Positions 17,070 to 25,972 of a DNA stretch of 64,000 nucleotides are shown here, one piece after another. Position 1 is the stretch's first letter, and every line of letters begins with the position of its first letter. The position numbers and the translations under genes were made by a program. The notes under the pieces are model-generated. The model worked only from the letters and a program-made list of their open reading frames with translations, ran no database searches and was not told the origin of the DNA. Location: NCBI GenBank assembly GCA_938003835.1, contig CALKXJ010000012.1, positions 186,001-250,000 on the forward strand, read 5' to 3'. This DNA comes from an uncultured Bryobacteraceae bacterium. Its GTDB lineage: Bacteria > Acidobacteriota > Terriglobia > Bryobacterales > Bryobacteraceae.

Positions 17070-18239
17070 TCAGGCGCCGACGGCCTCCCGCGGCATGGCC
17101 GCCTCGGCGTAGACCTTCTGGACCGCCGCCACACCGGCGCCGAACTCGACCGGCAGGCCCCGGCCCGCCAGGATCAGCTCCAGCTCGGCGATCACGGCGA
17201 ACAGATCGGCGAAGTCGAAGTAGCCCAGGTGGGCGATGCGGAAGATCTTGCCCTTCATGCTGCCCTGGCCGTTGGCGATGATGGCGCCGAAGCGCTCGCG
17301 GAACTCCTTGACGATCACGCCGGAGTCCATCCCTTCCGGCGCGCAGACGGCGGTGACGGCCGAGCAGGGCGAGGACGCAGCAAAGAGCTTGAGCCCCAGC
17401 ACGGTGACCGCCTCCCGCGTCGCCCGGGCCAGCAGTTGGGCGTTGCGGATCAGATTCGCCATGCCGAGCGACTTGATGTAATCGAGCGCGGCCGAAAGCG
17501 AGAGCAGTAGCGCCGTCGAAGGCGTCCAGCTCGACTGGCCCTCGAGGGCGTTTTTGGCCTCTTTCTTCAGGTCGAAATAAAAGTGCGGCAGGTCGCAGCT
17601 TTCGGCATGCTTCCAGGCCTTCGGGCTGATGGAGAGGAAGGCGAGACCCGGCGGGATCATGAAGGCCTTCTGCGAGCCGCCGATCACCACATCGAGCCCC
17701 CAGCCGTGTATGTCCAGGGGCATCGTGCCGAGTCCGGTAATGGCGTCCACCACCAGGATCGCCTCGGTGCGCGAGACGAGCTTGCCGATCGCCTCCACAT
17801 CGTGCTGCGCTCCGGTCGAGGTTTCCGAAGCCTGCAAGAACACACCCCGCACGCCCGGCTCGCCGAGCGCGGCTTCGACCTGGGCCGGCGAGACCACCTC
17901 CCCGTACGGCGCCTTGAGCACGATCGGCTGAAGGCCGAACGCTTCGGCGATCTGGACCCAGCGCTCACCGAACTTGCCGGCCGAAAGGACGATCACGCGA
18001 TCGCCGCGACGGAACAGGTTCGAAACCGAAGCTTCCATGGCTCCGGTGCCGGAGGCCACCAGGGGAACGACGTCGTAGGAGGTTCCCATGACCTCCTTGA
18101 GGTCTCGAACCGTTTTCTTGTACAGGCCGACAAAGTCCTGGGTGCGGTGATGGATGTCGGCGGCCATCATCGCATGCAGCGCGGGCGGATACAGCGGCGT
18201 GGGGCCCGGCGTCAAGAGTCTGGTCTTACGGACAAACAT
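17070..18239 (-). CDS. Class V PLP aminotransferase, probably serving serine synthesis
   Basis: Pyridoxal-phosphate enzyme of the alanine-glyoxylate/serine-pyruvate aminotransferase family, 389 residues. The family N-terminus LLTPGPTPLYPP is present. LVASGTGAMEASVSNLF binds the cofactor phosphate, LVVDAITGLGTMPLDIHGW holds the PLP-pyridine aspartate, and VIGGSQKAFMIPPGLAF contains the PLP lysine. Since the gene precedes serA by 14 bases and no canonical serC is nearby, it most likely supplies phosphoserine from 3-phosphohydroxypyruvate, as class V enzymes do in some other prokaryotes. That substrate assignment is inferred from context. Alanine-glyoxylate activity is the alternative. Confidence 0.88.
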   Translation of the reverse strand: MFVRKTRLLTPGPTPLYPPALHAMMAADIHHRTQDFVGLYKKTVRDLKEVMGTSYDVVPLVASGTGAMEASVSNLFRRGDRVIVLSAGKFGERWVQIAEAFGLQPIVLKAPYGEVVSPAQVEAALGEPGVRGVFLQASETSTGAQHDVEAIGKLVSRTEAILVVDAITGLGTMPLDIHGWGLDVVIGGSQKAFMIPPGLAFLSISPKAWKHAESCDLPHFYFDLKKEAKNALEGQSSWTPSTALLLSLSAALDYIKSLGMANLIRNAQLLARATREAVTVLGLKLFAASSPCSAVTAVCAPEGMDSGVIVKEFRERFGAIIANGQGSMKGKIFRIAHLGYFDFADLFAVIAELELILAGRGLPVEFGAGVAAVQKVYAEAAMPREAVGA

Positions 18240-18273
18240 GGGCCTTGGTGAACCTCTTAGAATAACAGAGACG

Positions 18274-18723
18274 ATGCCCTTACTCGATCAGATCCAGAGA
18301 GATATGACCGCGGCGATGAAGGCGCGTGACGAAGCGCGGCTGAACGCGCTTCGGCTGATCAAGGCCGCGCTCAAACGGCACGAAGTCGATACCGGAAAGC
18401 CGCTCGACGCGCAGACAGAGCTCAAAGTACTCAATACTCTCCTCAAGCAACGCCAGGAAGCGATCGAGATGTTTCGCCAGGGTGGCCGGGCCGACCTCGC
18501 GGAAAAGGAGGAGGCGGAACGAAAAATAATCGAAGCCTACATGCCGGCGGAGGCGACGGAGGCGGAGATCGAGGCGGCGATCCGGGCGGCGATCGAGGAG
18601 ACGGGCGCCACATCGGCGAAGCAGATGGGCGCGGTGATGAAGGCCACCCAGGCAAAACTCGCGGGCAAGAGGGTGGACGGCAAGGCTCTCAGCGAGAAAG
18701 TGCGGGCGCGCCTGAGCGGCTGA
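18274..18723 (+). CDS. GatB/YqeY domain protein
   Basis: Stand-alone YqeY protein, 149 residues, homologous to the tail domain of the tRNA-amidotransferase subunit GatB that contacts tRNA. Its own role is unsettled but probably tRNA- or aminoacylation-related. Typical features are MPLLDQIQRDMTAAMKARD, LRLIKAALKRHEVD, LKQRQEAIEMFRQGGR, YMPAEATEAEI and GKRVDGKALSEKVRARL. ATG 18274 is chosen over upstream starts because family similarity begins there. A TAGAAT hexamer at 18258-18263 ends ten bases before the ATG and might be a -10 element, without a clear -35. It is divergent from the aminotransferase gene (34 bases). Confidence 0.94.
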   Translation: MPLLDQIQRDMTAAMKARDEARLNALRLIKAALKRHEVDTGKPLDAQTELKVLNTLLKQRQEAIEMFRQGGRADLAEKEEAERKIIEAYMPAEATEAEIEAAIRAAIEETGATSAKQMGAVMKATQAKLAGKRVDGKALSEKVRARLSG

Positions 18724-18827
18724 GGCGGCCCCGGCCGGACGGCCTCGCCCGGCGCGCCGGCGTCGCAAATGAGGAGGAACCATTTCCGGGCTTCATCAAC
18801 TTGAGTGCCTTCGCGGCCAGGAGTTTC

Positions 18828-20417
18828 TCAGCGACCGGGCATCTGCTCCGGCGCCGCGCAGCTGAAGCTCGCCGCCTCGTCGGGGTTGCCCTTGGCGTCC
18901 CAGCGCGCCACCTGCGGGTAGGGACACAGCGGCCGGGTGCGCTGGACGCCGCTCGACGGATCGGCGCCCTTGTTGTAGCGCGTGGCGATGATCGCCCCAG
19001 GCGGCATGCCCTCTTCCACCCAGCGCTCCAGAGCAGCCGCCAGATCATGCCTGGCATCCCCCATGGGTACGCCAAGCTGCCCGAAGACGTTCGGCCCCGC
19101 CCCGCCCCCGCAATGCTGAACGCCCGGGGCCATATATAGCCGCAGGAAACGCCGTACGCGCGCTTCGCCCATCCTCGCGACGACGCTCCGGTAATAGTCG
19201 ATCGTGCTCTGGGCGGGGATCGCTGCGTCGCACCAGCCGTGATAAAGGATCAGCTTCCCGCCGCGGCGCTCGAAGCGGCCGAGGTCCGGATCGGTCGCGT
19301 TCAGCACGGTCGCCAGGCGGTCGGCGGCCTTCGTGTCGCGCTCCACGTCGTAGGTGCGGTAGTCCCAGTTCGGATCGTTGTAGACCATGTTCCTGAAAAA
19401 CTGGGTGCCGAAGGCGTACAGGGCGCTCGTTTCCGGTTTGAAGCCGGTAATCCAGGGTCCGAAGCCGCCCGGATCGGCCTCGCCGCCCGGCGAATAGCCG
19501 GGAAACAACAGCCTGCCCCGGGAGTCGCGCAGCCCGTCGTAGATCTTGCGGAGCGCGGCGATCTGCGGCGCGGTGAGGCAGGTCTCGCTCTCCGGCCCTC
19601 CGCAGGCAATCGTGGCCGGGTCGAACCGGCAGCGGGGCGGAAGCTCGAGCACGCCGTCGGTGACCCCGTCCAGAGCGTCGCAGGCGGCCAGCACGGCGTT
19701 CTGGATCGCCGGGAGCTTCGAGGCCGGAATGTACGCCCCCGGCTCGGCCAGCGTCGCCTTGAGCAGCGCGGCCGCCGAGGAGAGCAGGCGCGTCCAGTTG
19801 TGGGCCGGAGCTCCGGCGATGATGCCGTCGTAGTCCTCCGGGAAGCGCTGGGCCTCCATGAGCGCCTGGCGGCCGCCGTTCGAGCAGGCGCTGAAATAGG
19901 ACCTCCGCGGCGGCTCGCCGTAAAAGGCGCGCACGATCGCCTTGCTCTTCACCGTCATCTCATGGATGGCGCGCCAGCCGAAGTCGACGATCTTCTCCGG
20001 ATGGCCCAGCGCCCAGCTTGCATCGCGTCCGTCCCCCTGATGGCCGGTGTCGGTCGAGGCGGCGGCATAGCCGCGGCGGACGGCCTGCGCCAGTCCTCCA
20101 TAGTTGATGGCGCCGGCAAAGCCGCCGTTGCCCACCCCGTAGAATTTCCGGTTCCAGCCCGCCTCCGGCATCCAGACCTCGAATTCGATGTGGGAGTCCT
20201 GTGACGGCCGGATCACGCCTGCGACGCGGCAGAAAGCCGGAAGCTGGGGAATCGGCTTGCCGACGGGGGGTTCAAAAGCGCCGGAGGTGACTCGCTCGGC
20301 GCGCGTGATCGTCGTCTGCTTGAGCTCGAGCCGGGCGAGCTCTTCGCAGACCGCCGCGGCCGCACTCCAGCACCCGACCAGGCTCAACAGGACCGCAACC
20401 GCGGCGCGCGCTTTCAT
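18828..20417 (-). CDS. Exported tannase/feruloyl esterase family protein
   Basis: Secreted esterase of about 529 residues that cleaves aromatic-acid esters such as gallate or ferulate esters of plant material. A signal peptide (MKARAAVAVLLSLVGCWSAAAA) is followed by an alpha/beta-hydrolase core. The nucleophile motif is FSACSNGGRQALMEAQRFP, with CSNGG where tannases usually show CSTGG. The acid lies in LYHGWCDAAIPAQS and the histidine in APGVQHCGGG, with the flanking cysteine pair that bridges the catalytic loops in this family. The lid domain lies between residues about 230 and 390. ATG 20417 is used because GGAGGGC lies seven bases upstream; an upstream in-frame start at 20588 would overlap the divergent oxidoreductase gene. 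Confidence 0.92.
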   Translation of the reverse strand: MKARAAVAVLLSLVGCWSAAAAVCEELARLELKQTTITRAERVTSGAFEPPVGKPIPQLPAFCRVAGVIRPSQDSHIEFEVWMPEAGWNRKFYGVGNGGFAGAINYGGLAQAVRRGYAAASTDTGHQGDGRDASWALGHPEKIVDFGWRAIHEMTVKSKAIVRAFYGEPPRRSYFSACSNGGRQALMEAQRFPEDYDGIIAGAPAHNWTRLLSSAAALLKATLAEPGAYIPASKLPAIQNAVLAACDALDGVTDGVLELPPRCRFDPATIACGGPESETCLTAPQIAALRKIYDGLRDSRGRLLFPGYSPGGEADPGGFGPWITGFKPETSALYAFGTQFFRNMVYNDPNWDYRTYDVERDTKAADRLATVLNATDPDLGRFERRGGKLILYHGWCDAAIPAQSTIDYYRSVVARMGEARVRRFLRLYMAPGVQHCGGGAGPNVFGQLGVPMGDARHDLAAALERWVEEGMPPGAIIATRYNKGADPSSGVQRTRPLCPYPQVARWDAKGNPDEAASFSCAAPEQMPGR

Positions 20418-20456
20418 CGGCAGCCCTCCTCGTAGTAGGATAACCGCACGAGGCCA

Positions 20457-21638
20457 ATGATGACGCAAACCACGCGACGAGTTTTTCTCACGACCACAAC
20501 GGCCGCGGCCGCCTCTTACCGCCGCATCCTGGGCGCAAACGACCGGATCCGCCTGGCCGGGCTCGGCTGCGGCGGCAGATGCCGGCACCTGCTGTCGCTC
20601 GCAGCCCAGCAGGGCGCCGAGGTCGTGGCCGCCTGCGATGTCTACGAGCCGCGCATCGACCTGGTGCGCGAGAAGATCAACCCGCAGGCGGCAGGCTACG
20701 TCGACTATCGCCAGGCGCTCGAGCGCAAGGACATCGACGGCGTCATCATCGGCTCACCCGACCACTGGCATGTGCCGATGACCATCGACGCCATACGCGC
20801 CGGCAAGGACGTCTACGTCGAAAAGCCGGTCTCGCACAACATTGAGGAGGGGCGCAAGCTCATCGAGGTGGCCCGGGCCTCAAAGCAACTGGTTCAGGTG
20901 GGTTACCAGCAGCGTAGCTGGGAGCATTTCCAGCGCGCGCGGGAAATCATCGCTGCGGGCAAGCTGGGCAAGATCACGCTGATCCTGGCCTCCTGGTACC
21001 AGGCCTACACGGAATTCGACCCGGCGACGCCCTTCGAGCCCGCCAGGATCGACTGGAAGCGGTTCCTGGGCCATGCGCCCGAGCAGCCGCTGAGCCCCGT
21101 GCGTTACTTCCGATGGCGCTGGTTCTGGGACTTCGGCGGGGGGCATCTGACGGACCTGTACTCGCATTGGTGCGACGTCATCCACTGGTTCATGAACGAC
21201 CACCGGCCCACCGAGGTTCAGTCCATGGGCGCCAGCTACGCCTGGAAGTTCGCCGAGTGCCCGGACACGATCAGCACGATGTGGGATTACGGCGGCCGTT
21301 TTGCCGTGGCCTACAACGGCACGCTGCACTGTCACCTGGAGGGCGGCACGCTCATCTTCCGCGGCGACAAGGCGATGATGAGGATCACGCGCGACGGCTT
21401 TGCCGTCTATCCCGAAGGCGTCATCCCCCGGGAGAAGACCCAGTATCCGGAGCCCGAGATCCAGATGCGCTCGCTCGAGGACGGCACCGTCGCCCACGTG
21501 CGCAACTTTCTCGAATCGATCCGCAGCCGCCGCCCGCCGAACGCTCCGCTCGAGGAGGCGGTCGGCGCCGCCGACGCCGCCCACCTCGGCAATCTCGCCC
21601 TGCGGCGGAAGCGGCGCCTGCGATGGGAGGAGGTTTGA
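20457..21638 (+). CDS. Exported Gfo/Idh/MocA family oxidoreductase
   Basis: NAD(P)-dependent oxidoreductase with a twin-arginine-type leader (TTRRVFLTTTTAAAASYRR, residues 5-23), so probably exported folded with bound cofactor. The Rossmann domain has RLAGLGCGGRCRHLL, DGVIIGSPDHWHVPM and the family signature YVEKPVSHNIEEG. The second domain carries FWDFGGGHLTDLYSHWCDVIHWF. The Tat-exported subgroup is frequent in Acidobacteria, Planctomycetes and Bacteroidetes, and some members are NAD-using glycosidases (GH109-type), so the true reaction may be glycosidic cleavage or sugar oxidation. ATG 20457 or 20460 may serve as start. It is divergent from the tannase gene, 39 bases away. Confidence 0.9.
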   Translation: MMTQTTRRVFLTTTTAAAASYRRILGANDRIRLAGLGCGGRCRHLLSLAAQQGAEVVAACDVYEPRIDLVREKINPQAAGYVDYRQALERKDIDGVIIGSPDHWHVPMTIDAIRAGKDVYVEKPVSHNIEEGRKLIEVARASKQLVQVGYQQRSWEHFQRAREIIAAGKLGKITLILASWYQAYTEFDPATPFEPARIDWKRFLGHAPEQPLSPVRYFRWRWFWDFGGGHLTDLYSHWCDVIHWFMNDHRPTEVQSMGASYAWKFAECPDTISTMWDYGGRFAVAYNGTLHCHLEGGTLIFRGDKAMMRITRDGFAVYPEGVIPREKTQYPEPEIQMRSLEDGTVAHVRNFLESIRSRRPPNAPLEEAVGAADAAHLGNLALRRKRRLRWEEV

Positions 21639-21653
21639 AGCCGGCGAGCGGGG

Positions 21654-21977
21654 TTACGCCGTCGCCTCGCGCGCGAGCGCCTCGTCGATCCAGGTCAGGG
21701 CGGCGAAAGCAGCCGGCCAGCCGATCGTGGTGACGGCCAGCAGCGCGACGTGGCGCATCTGGTCGGCGCTGACGCCGGCAGCGGCTGCATTCCGCACCGC
21801 CGAATGCACCGCTCCCTCGTGACGGTGCCCGATGGCCAGGGCCAGCTTCACCAGCCGGCGCGTCTGCTCCTCGAGGGGGCCCGCTTCGTGACACGCCGCG
21901 CCCAGCTTCTCGAACGCCTCCCAGACGCGCGGATACTGCTGGCGGAATTCTGCGGGTCTTTCCGGTAACGGCTTCAT
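21654..21977 (-). CDS. Carboxymuconolactone decarboxylase/AhpD-like protein
   Basis: Small all-helical protein of about 107 residues. The conserved segment KLALAIGHRHEGAVHSAVRNAAAAG aligns with the family's active-site helix pair. In peroxidase members (AhpD) this region has a CxxC pair; here no cysteines are present at those sites and histidines remain, so a thiol-peroxidase role is unlikely and the decarboxylase/hydratase-like branch is more plausible. ATG 21977 is chosen because a purine-rich ribosome-binding site (GAAGGGAAG) precedes it; an upstream start at 22004 also exists. It is convergent with the oxidoreductase gene and lies 37 bases after the transporter start. Confidence 0.82.
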   Translation of the reverse strand: MKPLPERPAEFRQQYPRVWEAFEKLGAACHEAGPLEEQTRRLVKLALAIGHRHEGAVHSAVRNAAAAGVSADQMRHVALLAVTTIGWPAAFAALTWIDEALAREATA

Positions 21978-22014
21978 GGCTAGCTTCCCTTCGCAATCTA
22001 TCACGACGGCGGCC

Positions 22015-23472
22015 TCAGGACGCCAGCCACGCTTTCAGATTCGGCCACTGCTGGCGGAACGCAATGCTCGAGATGCCGAGGTAGAACAGGGCGCAAGCCA
22101 CCAGACCGGCGCGCATCCACCAGCCCGGCCGCAAGGGTCCGGGCAGCAGGCGCAGATTCACGTAGAGCGTGTGCAGCGCGGAAAAGCCCAGGGCGAAGTT
22201 CATCATCACGCCGCTGGCGATGGCGAGCACCAGCGGGCTGGGCGTCAGCCGCAGAGCCACGAGACCCCAAGCGCCGTAGAGCGCGAGGATCGTGTAATAG
22301 ACATACTTCACCTTATGACCCTCCAGGCGCCGCAGGCGTCCCCAGCCGGTCCACAGCACGTCGGTCCAGCGGCGGCAGATGTTGTCGAGCTGGCTTACCT
22401 GCGTCGGCGCCATGATCAGGAACCCGCACAGCAGCGTCAGGAACCAGAAGATCCGGCCGTGCCGGGCGGCGATGGCCTCCGCCGACAGGGCCGCGACGGC
22501 GTGCCCGGAGACGTCGGAGACACCCCGGATGAACTCGTAGGAGAACATCGCCGGCAGCGCCATGCCCAGCACGCAGCCTGGCGCCCAGAGCAGGAGCTGA
22601 TCCCGCCGGATGTGCCGCAGCCAGCCGCGCCAGCGGGTCAGATTCTCCCCTGCCGGCTCGAAGACCTTGCCTGTGTGCGATAGCCGGATCGTGCGCCCGC
22701 CGATGGCGCTGGGGATGGCGCCGACCTTGGGACCCATCCCCCAACCCTTGTCGCGCGCGTAGTTCGAGAAGGCCGAGTTGGTCAGCCCGCCGGCGCCGGC
22801 CACGGCGGCGAAGGCCGCCAGCGTCGCCCAACTGAAGTCACCCTCGGGAAGGCTGCCCACGCGGAACAGGCCGCTCAGGATCTCCCACCAGGTGCCCGCG
22901 CTGACAAAGACAAGGACCACGAAGCCGAGGTAGCCCAGCACCAGCACCAGCTTGGTCACCATGACGCGCTCGAGCGCGTTATAGATCTTGCCGCCGAAGA
23001 TGAGCGGCACGAAAGCGCTCAAGAAAATGGCATAGCTGAGCGCGCGCACCAGCGCGTCGTCGTCGCCCGTCGGCAGCCGGCCCAGGATCACCGCCGCCAG
23101 GGGCACGGCGGCGTTCGAGGACAAATAGGGCCAAACGCCCCCCAGGTCGCCCAGAACGTAGAAAACGGTCCAGAACCGCACGCCGGGCGGCGTCCGGAAG
23201 AAGCCCACAAAGATCGGCTCGCCGCAGTACAGCGTGTATCGCATCACGGAGAGGTTGTAGAAGACCTGCATCAGGATGGAGAGGTTGGCGAGCCACATCA
23301 CGCGGCCGCCGTACTGCGCCGTCACCAGAGGTCCGAAGAGCCACTCCCCGCCGCCGATGTTGGCGCCCACCATCAGCAGGCCCGGACCAATGAGCATGGT
23401 CCAGTGCCGCCATTGAAAGGCCGGCGGCGGGGGCAGCTCGTCCTTGTCCCAGCTCGGGAAGCCCGCTCGCAC
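22015..23472 (-). CDS. Nramp-fold transporter lacking canonical metal-binding motifs
   Basis: Inner-membrane protein of 485 residues with about eleven helices, resembling the Nramp family. Helix 1 reads IGPGLLMVGANIGGGEWLFG: the glycine-rich unwound segment is kept, but the metal-ligating DPGN motif is replaced by GANIGGGEW. The helix 6 region (AGAGGLTNSAFSNYARDKG) likewise lacks the MPH motif. A loop around residues 255-290 carries charged residues before the helix starting DQLLLWAPGCVLGM. The fold assignment comes from overall pattern and is probable; the substrate is unlikely to be the usual manganese or iron. The ATG lies 38 bases after the hppA stop on the same strand, so the two could be cotranscribed. 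Confidence 0.75.
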   Translation of the reverse strand: MRAGFPSWDKDELPPPPAFQWRHWTMLIGPGLLMVGANIGGGEWLFGPLVTAQYGGRVMWLANLSILMQVFYNLSVMRYTLYCGEPIFVGFFRTPPGVRFWTVFYVLGDLGGVWPYLSSNAAVPLAAVILGRLPTGDDDALVRALSYAIFLSAFVPLIFGGKIYNALERVMVTKLVLVLGYLGFVVLVFVSAGTWWEILSGLFRVGSLPEGDFSWATLAAFAAVAGAGGLTNSAFSNYARDKGWGMGPKVGAIPSAIGGRTIRLSHTGKVFEPAGENLTRWRGWLRHIRRDQLLLWAPGCVLGMALPAMFSYEFIRGVSDVSGHAVAALSAEAIAARHGRIFWFLTLLCGFLIMAPTQVSQLDNICRRWTDVLWTGWGRLRRLEGHKVKYVYYTILALYGAWGLVALRLTPSPLVLAIASGVMMNFALGFSALHTLYVNLRLLPGPLRPGWWMRAGLVACALFYLGISSIAFRQQWPNLKAWLAS

Positions 23473-23509
23473 GAGCGGTTATCGTATCACGCGACCCGGC
23501 CGAGCCGTC

Positions 23510-25972
23510 CTAGCCGGCCGAGGAGGCCGGCGGCTCAACCTCGGTGCCGATCCGCATGCCGTAGAAGGAACGCCGAACGAAGAACAGCGCCACGGCGAAA
23601 AAGATGACGCTCAGCACGTGCGTCAGCAACGTGCCCTGCTGCGCAGCGACCGAGACGGCCAGTTCCACGGCGAGCAACCCGAACAGCGTGGTGAACTTGA
23701 TAATCGGGTTCATCGCCACCGACGAAGTGTCCTTGAAGGGGTCGCCCACGGTGTCGCCCACCACCGTGGCTGCATGCAGGTCTGTGCCCTTAGCCTTCAG
23801 TTCGGTCTCGACGATCTTCTTGGCGTTGTCCCAGGCCGCGCCGGCGTTGGCCATGAAGATCGCCTGGAAGAGCCCGAACAGCGCGATGGCGATCAGGTAG
23901 GCGATGAAGAAGTACGGCTCAAAGAAGGCAAAGGCCAGCGTGGCGAAGAAGATCGTCAAAAAGATGTTGAACATCCCCATCTGGGCGTAGCGGGTGCAGA
24001 TCTCGACCACGCGCTTGGAATCTTTCACCGAGGCTTTCGTCGTGCCCTCCAGCTTGATGTTGCGTTTGATGAAGGCGACGGCCCGATAGGCTCCGGCGCT
24101 TACCGCCTGGGTGGAGGCCCCGGTAAACCAGTAAATGACGGCGCCGCCGGCCACCAGCCCGAAGAAGAAGGGCGGGTGCAGAATCGACAGGTTCGCCAGC
24201 AGCGACTCCCTGAGACCCTCGGTCAGCAACACGACGATGGAGAAGATCATCGTGGTCGCGCCCACCACCGCCGTGCCGATCAAGACCGGCTTTGCCGTCG
24301 CTTTGAAGGTGTTGCCGGCGCCGTCGTTCTCCTCCAGATGGTCCTTGGCTCTGCCGAAATCGGGATCGAAGCCGAAATTCGCTCGAATGTCCTCGCGGAT
24401 GCCGGGCTGCTCTTCGATCGCGGAAAGCTCGTAGATCGACTGCGCGTTGTCGGTCACCGGCCCGTAGGAGTCCACGGCGATGGTCACCGGTCCCATGCCG
24501 AGGAAACCGAAGGCGACCAAGCCCAGCGCAAAGACCGCCGGAGCCACCATCAGGGTCGACAGCCCGAGCGTGGAGACGCCCCAGGCGATCATCATCAGCG
24601 CCAGAATCCCCACGCCCAGCCAGAAGGAGCTGAAGTTGCCCGCGACGAACCCGGAAAGGATGTTGAGCGAAGCGCCGCCTTCGCGCGTGGCCGTCATCAC
24701 CTCCCGAACGTGGGCCGAAAGCGTCGAAGTGAAGATCTTTACCAGCTCGGGGATCAGGGCACCGGCGAGCGTGCCGCAACTGATGACGGCGGCCAGCTTC
24801 CACCACAGCGTCGTATCGCCGTTGAGCGACGGAATCAAAAGGTAGGAGACCAGGAAGGTCAGAGCGATCGACACGAGCGAGGTTAACCAGACGAGCGTCG
24901 TGAGCGGGCTTTCGAAGTTCATCTTCTCGGCCGCCGCGTACCGCGCCTTGGCCATGAGGTGGTTGAGGAAGTAGGACAGGCCGGAGGCGATCACCATCAT
25001 GATGCGCATGACGAAGATCCACACGAGCAACTGCACCTTCACCACCGGCTCATGCACGGCCAGCAGGATGAAGGAGATCAGCGCCACGCCGGTGACGCCG
25101 TACGTTTCAAAGCCGTCGGCGGTGGGACCGATGGAATCGCCGGCGTTGTCGCCCGTGCAGTCGGCGATGACGCCCGGGTTGCGTGGGTCGTCCTCCTTGA
25201 TGCGAAACACGATCTTCATCAGGTCGGCGCCGATGTCGGCGACCTTCGTAAAGATACCGCCTGCCACACGCAGCGCCGCCGCGCCGAGCGACTCGCCGAT
25301 GGCGAAGCCGATGAAGCACGGCCCCGCATAATCGCCCGGCACAAACAGCAGGATGAAGAGCATGATCACCAGCTCGACGCTGATCAGCAGCATGCCGATG
25401 CTCATGCCCGCGCTCAGGGGAATGGCGTGACAGGGAAACGGACGGCCCCGCAGGCTGGCGAAGGCGGTGCGCGAGTTGGCGAAGGTGTTCACCCGGATGC
25501 CGAACCAGGCCACGCTGTAACTGCCGGCGATGCCCACCAGGCTGAACAGCAGGATGATGACGACGCGCGTGGCGTCGAAGTGCTGGAGCACGCCGAAGTA
25601 GAGGATGATGATGGCGCCGATGAAGATCTCCAGGATGAGCAAGAACTTGCCCTGAGTGATCAGGTAGGTCTTGCAGGTCTCATAGATTAGCTCGGAGACC
25701 TCGAGCATCGCCCGATGCACTGGCAGGTTCTTCAGGCGCATGTACATCATCAGGCCGAAGAGCATGCCGAGCACGCAAACCAGCAGGCCGACCATCAACA
25801 GCGACCGGCCGCCCACGCCGTCGAAAAAGGTCGCCTGATTCAGATCGGGCAGCACCAGGCTGGCCTCGCCGCCGCCGTGCGGCTGCTGAGCCGCGAGCGG
25901 CGCAGGAAGCGCCGTCAGGACCGAGAGAAGAACGAGCGCGACGATGGCGCCCGGAGTCAACGGGATCCGCAT
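23510..25972 (-). CDS. hppA: Membrane-bound proton-translocating pyrophosphatase (divergent, K+-independent type)
   Basis: Integral membrane pyrophosphatase that couples PPi hydrolysis to cation pumping. The 820-residue chain has about 16 helices after a probable signal peptide (ending near APLAAQ). Catalytic loops read FTKVADIGADLMKIV, KEDDPRNPGVIADCTGDNAGD and SIGPTADGFETYG. The potassium-dependence site reads GNTFKATAK: lysine at this position marks potassium-independent, proton-pumping enzymes, whereas potassium-dependent ones have alanine. The core loops differ from the common form (GDNVGDCAGMAADLFE) and match the divergent clade described from green sulfur bacteria and some actinobacteria. 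The start is well supported by AGGAGG ten bases upstream. It is divergent from the Gld-like operon. Confidence 0.93.
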   Translation of the reverse strand: MRIPLTPGAIVALVLLSVLTALPAPLAAQQPHGGGEASLVLPDLNQATFFDGVGGRSLLMVGLLVCVLGMLFGLMMYMRLKNLPVHRAMLEVSELIYETCKTYLITQGKFLLILEIFIGAIIILYFGVLQHFDATRVVIILLFSLVGIAGSYSVAWFGIRVNTFANSRTAFASLRGRPFPCHAIPLSAGMSIGMLLISVELVIMLFILLFVPGDYAGPCFIGFAIGESLGAAALRVAGGIFTKVADIGADLMKIVFRIKEDDPRNPGVIADCTGDNAGDSIGPTADGFETYGVTGVALISFILLAVHEPVVKVQLLVWIFVMRIMMVIASGLSYFLNHLMAKARYAAAEKMNFESPLTTLVWLTSLVSIALTFLVSYLLIPSLNGDTTLWWKLAAVISCGTLAGALIPELVKIFTSTLSAHVREVMTATREGGASLNILSGFVAGNFSSFWLGVGILALMMIAWGVSTLGLSTLMVAPAVFALGLVAFGFLGMGPVTIAVDSYGPVTDNAQSIYELSAIEEQPGIREDIRANFGFDPDFGRAKDHLEENDGAGNTFKATAKPVLIGTAVVGATTMIFSIVVLLTEGLRESLLANLSILHPPFFFGLVAGGAVIYWFTGASTQAVSAGAYRAVAFIKRNIKLEGTTKASVKDSKRVVEICTRYAQMGMFNIFLTIFFATLAFAFFEPYFFIAYLIAIALFGLFQAIFMANAGAAWDNAKKIVETELKAKGTDLHAATVVGDTVGDPFKDTSSVAMNPIIKFTTLFGLLAVELAVSVAAQQGTLLTHVLSVIFFAVALFFVRRSFYGMRIGTEVEPPASSAG

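Noticed and set aside
18725-18760. GC-rich inverted repeat after the YqeY gene as terminator
   Set aside because: The stem is short (GAGGC/GCCTC), the alternatives pair equally, and no T-run follows.
21654-21977. AhpD peroxidase assignment
   Set aside because: No CxxC pair is present in the active-site helix.
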